Made by a program: the position numbers and the translations under genes
Notes under the pieces: generated by a model
Database searches by the model: none
Told to the model about the DNA's origin: nothing
What the model saw: only the letters and a program-made list of their open reading frames with translations
Assembly: GCA_003233295.1 (NCBI GenBank)
Contig: QILJ01000287.1
Coordinates: 1-8,822, forward strand
Direction: 5' to 3'
Source: Ignavibacteria bacterium
GTDB lineage: Bacteria; Bacteroidota; Ignavibacteria; Ignavibacteriales; Melioribacteraceae
DNA length: 8,822 nt
Shown: positions 4,877 to 8,822 of the stretch, one piece after another
How positions within the stretch are numbered: the stretch's first letter is position 1
How the letters are laid out: each line of letters opens with the position of its first letter

Positions 4877-5643
4877 ATGAAAAAGACTAAACAAGGATTT
4901 GTAAACGTGAGGATCTTAATAACGATAGTGCTTGGCTTGGTTATCATTGGTGGTGGCGCATACTTCATCGTGCGCCAACAAGCAACTTCACAAAATTCAC
5001 TTTCTAATACTCAAGAAACGACTTCACCTGTCAACTTACAAATTCCAGAACAGACGAAAAAACAAGATAGTATAAATAGTCAAACACCATCACCTATCAG
5101 CAATCAACAAAACAACACTCAACAAGTAAACATGAAAACGTCTGAGTCTACGATTCAACCTCCAGTAAAAAAATACTTCCACCCGTAACAGTGATTAACC
5201 CTTCTACAGAAGCTCAATTTAGTGTGAAAAAAGTTTCTGAAAATTATGTTTCTAGCTTCTTCCAAACCGAGCGCACTCTTGAACTTTCGGTGACTACGCA
5301 ACCATTGACATTCAACCCAAAAAATCTTTCGCTTTGTATGACACTAACCAATGAAAACAACGTAGCTCTCACTGAAAGCGATTGTTGGTCACTAGAGAAA
5401 TACGGCACATGGTCATACCTGTCCAACGGCGACTTGAACTTAGCACCACTAGATCCGTATGATAGTTTTTGGACAGGAGGACTGCGCCCAGTAAGGATTC
5501 GTTTTGAACTTGTACAAGGTCTGACGAGCGATTATACGAGCCAAAGGGTCCGTGACCGTTATCCGTTACTAGCTACTGACGATACTGGAACTTTTACCCT
5601 TAATCTGCAACAAGACCCGAATCCAAATGATATTCGGAATTAG
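4877..5643 (+). pseudogene. membrane-anchored extracellular protein, frameshifted at A7
   Basis: Two frames make one protein. Frame 1 (4877-5188) has an N-terminal KQGFVNV... segment and one transmembrane helix (about 11-32), then a Gln/Ser/Thr/Pro-rich linker, and would end ...PPVKKYFHP. Frame 2 picks up one base back, inside A7 (5167-5173), as ILPPVTVINPSTEAQFSVKK and continues to 5643 as a beta-rich domain of about 150 residues with DCWSLEKYGTW and a C-terminal ..TFTLNLQQDP. The joined product would be 255 residues: anchor, linker, extracellular Ig-like domain. The anchor type is common among Parcubacteria; the outer domain is not recognised. The repair is either one extra A, or -1 slippage on A_AAA_AAA, which is in the correct register. 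A separate start at GTG 5191 is possible but would leave the domain without an export signal. Confidence 0.72.
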
Positions 5644-5645
5644 TT

Positions 5646-5788
5646 ATGTCTAGAAAAATATTCATTAAAGGTGGTATGGTATTGTTAGCCCTTTTGGCTG
5701 GTTATTAAATGTAGATCAAGTAACCGCAATTGTTGCCATGCAACTAAACAACATGTATCAGAATTTAGAAAGTTTTACGATTGCTTGA
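5646..5788 (+). pseudogene. short hydrophobic ORF, frameshifted near T4
   Basis: ATG 5646 opens MSRKIFIKGGMVLLALLAGY-stop (20 codons). One frame back from about the T-run 5692-5695, an open frame runs on as FGWLLNVDQVTAIVAMQLNNMYQNL and stops at TGA 5788. One extra T would give a 47-residue protein with one transmembrane segment. It lies 3 nt after the previous gene and may belong to the same operon. Family not recognised; evidence is only the continuity of plausible protein. Confidence 0.4.
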
Positions 5789-6129
5789 AAAACAAAGGGG
5801 TCTGACCTGCTCCGTAGAAAACACTCACCTACACAACACTAACGTTGTGTACAAACAGTTTTAGCATAATCTCACGACATTGACTCCAATACGAACGTGC
5901 ACGTAGAGAAGAACCAAGGTTAAATTTCCTGTGGCGTAAGCTCGAAGAAAATAGGGGAGAAAATAGGGTCAGCCATCATTTATGTTATTATGCTAATAGG
6001 TGTGGAGAAGGAAAGGAGCAAGTTCTCCGTTGCGTTGGACGTCCAACGGATGGTGACTGACACCGTTTATCGTTTATGATACCATTTATGCACTTACTTC
6101 ATTACTATTCAAATTAAATCTATTACATA
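5789..6129. other. non-coding gap with hairpins and REP-like motifs
   Basis: No credible gene. It contains GGGGTCTGACC (5797-5807), a 7-bp hairpin ACACAAC/GTTGTGT (5831-5850) without a proper T-run, and the BIME-like cluster listed separately. The last 60 bases are AT-rich and probably hold the promoter of the 6130 gene. Confidence 0.5.
5966..6064. repeat. REP/BIME-like cluster
   Basis: GGGTCAGCCATCATTTAT (5966-5983) on the plus strand and GGATGGTGACTGACACC (6048-6064), which reads GGTGTCAGTCACCATCC on the minus strand, form an inverted pair. Between them lie a hairpin GGAGAA/TTCTCC (6004-6028) and a perfect 16-bp palindrome centred on GGACGTCC (6033-6048). A related copy is at 7105-7125. 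Paired inverted REPs with inner hairpins are typical of BIMEs mobilised by REP-associated (RAYT/IS200-like) transposases; no such transposase is in this window. Confidence 0.5.
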
Positions 6130-7080
6130 ATGAAAAAAATAATTACAATAATTAGCATTATCTTTATTATTCTTACCGTCGGGGTTTTTTTTCTTAATGC
6201 AATACTTTTTACTGGATTTGCAGACCCTTTGTTGCGGATTAAAATTATCTTTAGTCCAGATAAAATAGTAAAAACATTTGCATGCGAGAAGAATTTATCG
6301 TGGAGAGTGATTGAAAAAAATAAGTTTCAAGAAGGTAATTTATTCGAACTTAGTCGTCCTTCCCGTATACAAACTTATCGCAACCTTCAATTACTGTCGT
6401 CTAATTCTGTATTATCTGAGATGACTGCTGTTGATTTTAAATACCCATACTATGTAAATAATACACCTGGTAACGCTCACGAATTTCCTACAGCGGAATC
6501 CTTTGTTAAGGCTTATGTTTTTCGTGAAGACGGTATACTAACTGGTCCTCAAGCAATTCAGACTGAAATATATAAAAAAGACCCTCGTTGGCAGTTGAGG
6601 ATTCAAGATTCCAAAATAGGGATAAATGATTTTGATGTTGCGGCAAGATGCCTATATAAAAACCTACCAGAGGTGGAGCAGTTACTAAGTATTAGTACTA
6701 ATTTGGATCGCTCATATGCTTATCCAATAGGCTGGCTCATGCTTTTAGATAAATCAAAATTTAAAAGAAATAAAGTCATAACATTCAAAACGTATAAATG
6801 TACCGACGGGTCAAGGATAATCATGTCTGGATACAATGTATTAAGAGCGAGAAAAAACAAAGACGGGAATTACATACCAGATTGGAGGACTTATCGGAGG
6901 GCTGTATTAGGGATAATAGGAACTGATGGTAAATTGTATAAAAAAGCAGAAAAAAATTTAGGAATAGATATGACTCAGCCACAAATCAAATTATCTAATT
7001 TGCCATGTATAGATGAAAATGGTAATTCTCTTGAGGTACAAATAGCCTCAATTCCTAATAAAATAATTATACTCAAGTAG
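6130..7080 (+). CDS. membrane-anchored protein of unknown function
   Basis: 316 residues, not recognised. A single N-terminal transmembrane helix or uncleaved signal (about 3-25, KKIITIISIIFIILTVGVFF) precedes a long soluble part, presumably outside the membrane. Four cysteines are spread through it (C52, C174, C224, C294), which would permit two disulphides. There is no repeat, no metal motif and no recognisable catalytic signature. C-terminal stretches such as 'YIPDWRTYRRAVLGIIGTDG' suggest an alternating beta/turn fold. The ATG at 6130 has no Shine-Dalgarno sequence and an AT-rich upstream. It stands alone between two REP-like regions, so it is probably monocistronic. The frame is intact, unlike its left-hand neighbours. 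Confidence 0.7.
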   Translation: MKKIITIISIIFIILTVGVFFLNAILFTGFADPLLRIKIIFSPDKIVKTFACEKNLSWRVIEKNKFQEGNLFELSRPSRIQTYRNLQLLSSNSVLSEMTAVDFKYPYYVNNTPGNAHEFPTAESFVKAYVFREDGILTGPQAIQTEIYKKDPRWQLRIQDSKIGINDFDVAARCLYKNLPEVEQLLSISTNLDRSYAYPIGWLMLLDKSKFKRNKVITFKTYKCTDGSRIIMSGYNVLRARKNKDGNYIPDWRTYRRAVLGIIGTDGKLYKKAEKNLGIDMTQPQIKLSNLPCIDENGNSLEVQIASIPNKIIILK

Positions 7081-7104
7081 TATAAATTGCTAGCAGTAAA
7101 TGGG

Positions 7105-7125
7105 ATGGTGTCAGCCACCATTTAT
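7105..7125 (+). repeat. REP-like hairpin, third copy
   Basis: ATGGTG-TCAGC-CACCAT (7105-7121) followed by TTAT. Same core (GTCAGYCA) and same TTTAT flank as the 5966 copy, and the same hairpin/loop as 6048-6064 in inverse. It lies 25 nt after a gene, as REPs often do. Confidence 0.5.
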
Positions 7126-7157
7126 CTTGCAATGACGCTAATGTGGATGACGATTAT

Positions 7158-7183
7158 GGATTGCCTCGGCTCGCAAAGACGAC
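7158..7183. repeat. dispersed-repeat remnant (TTGC-CTCGGCTC-GCAA)
   Basis: The minus strand reads GTCTTTGCGAGCCGAGGCAATCC, close to the 'GTCATTGCGAGCG..GCAATC' intergenic repeats that are dispersed in many bacterial genomes. Only one copy is present here, so the call rests on memory of that motif. Confidence 0.35.
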
Positions 7184-7202
7184 AGCACTTACAATGTCAA
7201 CG

Positions 7203-7310
7203 ATGATGACGAATGGTAATAAATTAGTTGGATACAATTCTCTTTTTTGGTTTAGTTCATTACTTATATTACTCCTATTACTTTACCTACGAATGCAACA
7301 TAAATTATAA
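7203..7310 (+). CDS. possible 35-aa single-pass membrane peptide
   Basis: ATG-ATG at 7203 opens a 35-codon frame: a short polar N-terminus (MMTNGNKLVGYNS), a strongly hydrophobic stretch (LFWFSSLLILLLLLYL) and a basic end (RMQHKL). TACAAT at 7190-7195 would place transcription start at the ATG. The hydrophobic helix with positive C-terminal flank is protein-like, but such a short frame can arise by chance in AT-rich DNA, and no family is recognised. Confidence 0.3.
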   Translation: MMTNGNKLVGYNSLFWFSSLLILLLLLYLRMQHKL

Positions 7311-7522
7311 CTAAAGCAAAGCCTTCCCATTTTTATATTTCTCTAGAAAAAAATACTTAAATGTTTTTCATTATCTTTGCTTCCAACTTTTTAGAAAACT
7401 GGTACACTCTCTTATGTAGAGTGGATATGTTTTACAAGTCTTAGGGTGTAGTTGCATAACTGTAAAACTCGTTCAGTTTTGTTTAGGATATTCACACTAT
7501 ATAAAAGTTTGTATGAAAACCA
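7311..7522. other. AT-rich gap left of the deaminase cassette
   Basis: No gene seen. It contains CACTCT/AGAGTG (about 7404-7424), AAAACT-CGTTC-AGTTTT and an AACTGGT...ACCAGTT pair (about 7398 with 7519-7525) that closes over roughly 130 nt next to GTTAGGC. This could be a degenerate attC of a preceding cassette, or an attI-like flank, but no good RYYYAAC box is present on the left side. Confidence 0.35.
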
Positions 7523-7531
7523 GTTAGGCGA
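7523..7531 (+). other. integron-type core site (GTTAGGC), left boundary of deaminase cassette
   Basis: GTTAGGC fits the GTTRRRY core at which integron integrases recombine (cut after G). Together with the next two bases (GA) it is the exact reverse complement of TCGCCTAAC at 8038-8046, the left box of the attC-like site after the deaminase. That complementarity between a cassette's first bases and the R'' box of its own attC is the hallmark of a cassette inserted as one unit. Confidence 0.55.
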
Positions 7532-7533
7532 AA

Positions 7534-7992
7534 TTGAAAAAGGGCAATACATTTATATTATCTAAATTATTATTCAACATTATGATTACAAAAGAAGACA
7601 AAGAATTGATTCAAAAGGCAAAAGCTCTTGTCGGAGTCAAGGATGTTAGAGGTGGAGCAGTTAAAGAAGTTGGCTGTGTTCTCGTAACTGAAAAAAGGGA
7701 AATTTTTTCAGGAGTTAGTCTGCACTTGGCATGTGGAATTGGTTTTTGTGCTGAACACACAGCCATCTCACAAATGATAACTCAAACAAATGAAACTCAC
7801 ATCAAAACTATTGTTGCTACAAACGATGAAGGAGCTATTCCTCCATGCGGTAGATGTAGAGAACTAATGAATATAATTGATGTGAAAAATATGGATACTG
7901 AGATTATCATTTCTGATGACAAAAAAGTTAAACTAAGAGAGCTTTTGCCTTTTGCTTGGGAAGTTGAATAATAAGGAATTGCCCTTTTTCAA
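7534..7992. repeat. 15-bp perfect inverted repeat flanking the deaminase gene
   Basis: TTGAAAAAGGGCAAT (7534-7548) and ATTGCCCTTTTTCAA (7978-7992) are exact reverse complements, 429 bp apart, just inside the putative cassette ends. In the circularised cassette they would lie on either side of the attC and lengthen its fold. No transposase is encoded between them. Confidence 0.8.
7582..7971 (+). CDS. cytidine/nucleoside deaminase-like protein
   Basis: 129 residues from ATG 7582. Zinc-dependent deaminases of this fold hydrolyse the exocyclic amine of cytidine or a related (deoxy)nucleoside or nucleoside antibiotic. The signature is complete: C56-A-E58 (in GIGFCAEHTAI), where C56 binds zinc and E58 is the proton shuttle, and P-C89-G-R-C92-R-E with two more zinc cysteines. 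The length matches tetrameric cytidine deaminases, but the substrate-side segment reads SGVSLHLACGIG instead of the classical ENASYP, so blasticidin-S-deaminase-like or another nucleoside specificity is open. The frame extends to a TTG at 7534, but that lies in the inverted repeat and adds poorly fitting residues; the ATG is preferred though no Shine-Dalgarno sequence precedes it. It sits in a probable integron cassette. Confidence 0.88.
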   Translation: MITKEDKELIQKAKALVGVKDVRGGAVKEVGCVLVTEKREIFSGVSLHLACGIGFCAEHTAISQMITQTNETHIKTIVATNDEGAIPPCGRCRELMNIIDVKNMDTEIIISDDKKVKLRELLPFAWEVE

Positions 7993-8000
7993 CTCAAGTG

Positions 8001-8026
8001 GACGCTGCGCTTTGCTTCCACTACGC
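8001..8026 (+). repeat. hairpin between the deaminase gene and the attC-like site
   Basis: GTGGACGC / GCTTCCAC (about 8000-8020, one mismatch) forms a hairpin just left of the attC-like site. It is GC-rich, with a GCTGCGCTTTGC loop of the kind found in long attC terminal structures. It could belong to the attC fold or act as a weak terminator; no T-run follows. Confidence 0.35.
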
Positions 8027-8037
8027 TACAGCAACCC

Positions 8038-8139
8038 TCGCCTAACAAGGGATATACGGTTCGGGGCTCGGCTCGCCCCTCTCCCAAATTTTTCTTCCAC
8101 TTCGTTCCAGAAAAACTTCGTATATCCCTAACGTTATAT
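8038..8139 (+). other. attC-like recombination site (integron cassette)
   Basis: Order as in attC sites: R'' box GCCTAAC (8040-8046) followed by AA; stem arm AGGGATATACG (8048-8058); a branched terminal part with GGGGC/GCCCC (8063-8079) and TTTTTCT/AGAAAAA hairpins; the complementary arm CGTATATCCCT (8119-8129, 11 bp perfect); then AAC and R' GTTATAT (8133-8139). The length is about 100 nt, within the attC range. R' does not fully match GTTRRRY, and R''/R' pair only through AAC/GTT here. R'' is instead complementary to GTTAGGC at 7523, as expected because the last six bases of an integrated attC belong to the next cassette. Confidence 0.55.
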
Positions 8140-8208
8140 TAAATTTTTAAAAGCATAGAGTGAAAAAGAGTAAAATTTTTAAATTATTAACAATGTACAC
8201 ACACTACC

Positions 8209-8661
8209 ATGATAATTAGAGAAGGCACAATAAATGAAATCGACAAAATCTATAAACTTGGGGAGGCTGTTGATGAGTTTGACACCACAGATGAAATTGT
8301 AATTTTTTGGCCTAAACACATTTTACGTAATTGTATAGAGAGTCAGTCTGACTGGTTGTTAGTCGCTGAAGAGAACCAGCAATTGATTGGGTTCATAATT
8401 TGCAACAATAGCCCTGTTTTCAAAAAAGCTGTTATCGAAAATGTTTTTGTTTCTCCTCAGTATCGTAAAAAAGGAGTAGCCAAAAAGTTACTTGACTATC
8501 TTCTCAATGAGATAAAGTCAACTGATTGTGAATACGTTGTTATTTTTGCGGAAGGTGATAATAATACAGCAATAGATTTTTATGTTCAAAATGGATTCAA
8601 TAGAGGAAAAAATTTTGCATGGATAGATAAAGCTTTATCTAAGGAATTTAGTAAATCTTAA
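8209..8661 (+). CDS. GNAT-family N-acetyltransferase
   Basis: 150 residues, the usual single-domain GNAT length. These enzymes transfer an acetyl group from acetyl-CoA to an amine of a small molecule or protein. Motif A is clear: ENVFVSPQYRKKGVAKKLL (about 77-95), with Q84-x-x-R-K-K-G89-V-A as the acetyl-CoA pyrophosphate loop. Motif B follows as N118-x2-A-I-D-F-Y-V-Q-N-G-F130, the Asn/Tyr-containing helix that ends in 'NGF'. The substrate cannot be told; aminoglycoside, amino acid or N-terminal acetylation all use this scaffold. It begins 70 nt after the attC-like R' box and is on the same strand as the deaminase, so it would be the next cassette. Start at ATG 8209; no Shine-Dalgarno sequence. 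Confidence 0.9.
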   Translation: MIIREGTINEIDKIYKLGEAVDEFDTTDEIVIFWPKHILRNCIESQSDWLLVAEENQQLIGFIICNNSPVFKKAVIENVFVSPQYRKKGVAKKLLDYLLNEIKSTDCEYVVIFAEGDNNTAIDFYVQNGFNRGKNFAWIDKALSKEFSKS

Positions 8662-8822
8662 ATCGCGAGACGGCTTTTAAAAACTACCCCTTCGTTTCGC
8701 CTCCGTTGTACTCTCGCTTCGTAAAACTTCGCTTGGGTCGGACAGCACAGTATATGAGATTCAAGTCTTGTAGACTTTCACCCAAATTTATCAAAATATT
8801 ATTTGATCTTAAAAAGAACTCC
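8662..8822. other. non-coding end of window
   Basis: No gene seen. The stretch 8690-8740 is rich in CTTCG/TTCGC motifs like the terminal part of the attC-like site at 8038-8139, but no RYYYAAC box, clear long stem or GTTRRRY box could be found before the window ends. Confidence 0.4.

Noticed and set aside
5191..5643. Independent gene starting at GTG 5191
   Set aside because: It would be an export-less fragment; the preceding six codons in the same frame continue the linker, so a frameshift joins it to the upstream anchor.
5831..5850. ACACAAC/GTTGTGT hairpin as a terminator
   Set aside because: No U-tract follows directly, so the call is not supported.
7534..7581. TTG start for the deaminase
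   Set aside because: It sits in the inverted repeat and adds 16 residues not seen in this short enzyme family; ATG 7582 gives the normal length.
7534..7992. Insertion sequence bounded by the 15-bp inverted repeat
   Set aside because: No transposase and no evident target-site duplication; only a deaminase gene lies between.
1..8822. CRISPR array
   Set aside because: The direct repeats found are tRNA tails with irregular spacing (21-205 nt) and structured spacers; no regular repeat-spacer pattern.

Overview
The window looks like an accessory region of a low-GC bacterium, most likely a member of the Patescibacteria/CPR (Parcubacteria-like). The grounds are indirect: short genes, almost no Shine-Dalgarno sequences, AT-rich -10 boxes placed almost on the start codons, a membrane-anchored protein with a 'KQGF + hydrophobic + Gln/Pro/Ser linker' N-terminus common in that group, and a CPR-style large serine recombinase. 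All long reading frames close with the standard code. No housekeeping gene other than one tRNA is present, so the taxonomic call is inference.

Left part (1-4514): a tRNA-Val(UAC) gene carries a small integrated element. A large serine recombinase gene runs on the minus strand and its stop codon lies inside the tRNA 3' end. The cargo follows: a candidate structured RNA with a terminator, a membrane protein with a C-terminal 'SYVDSQNSFGAMIR' domain, a frameshifted zinc-ribbon membrane protein, a small-terminase-like HTH protein and a 51-residue acidic protein. The far end holds four more copies of the tRNA 3' tail (4094-4111, 4299-4318, 4476-4497, 4498-4514). Two of the copies are each followed by a strong terminator hairpin and then by structured DNA that starts with nearly the same 20-mer. 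This looks like an array of old attachment sites. Recombinase plus a TerS-like gene in about 4.1 kb suggests a minimal integrative element, possibly a phage satellite.

Middle part (4515-7310): a decayed or misread stretch. It contains an XRE-type repressor with an in-frame TGA, a membrane-anchored extracellular protein split at an A7 run, and a small hydrophobic ORF split near a T4 run. It also holds a REP/BIME-like cluster of hairpins, an unrecognised 316-residue membrane-anchored protein, more REP-like sequences and a possible 35-residue membrane peptide.

Right part (7311-8822): a cytidine-deaminase-like gene and a GNAT acetyltransferase gene on the same strand with long structured gaps. 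The deaminase gene is bounded by GTTAGGC at its left and by an attC-like site (GCCTAAC, 11-bp stem, branched loop, ACGTTA) at its right. The two outer boxes are perfectly complementary, as expected for one integron gene cassette, and deaminases and acetyltransferases are typical cassette cargo. No integron integrase is in the window.

Three single-base length differences, all at or near short homopolymers, recur in the window. Two sit on canonical -1 slippery heptamers in the correct register, so sequencing error, gene decay and programmed frameshifting all have to be considered.
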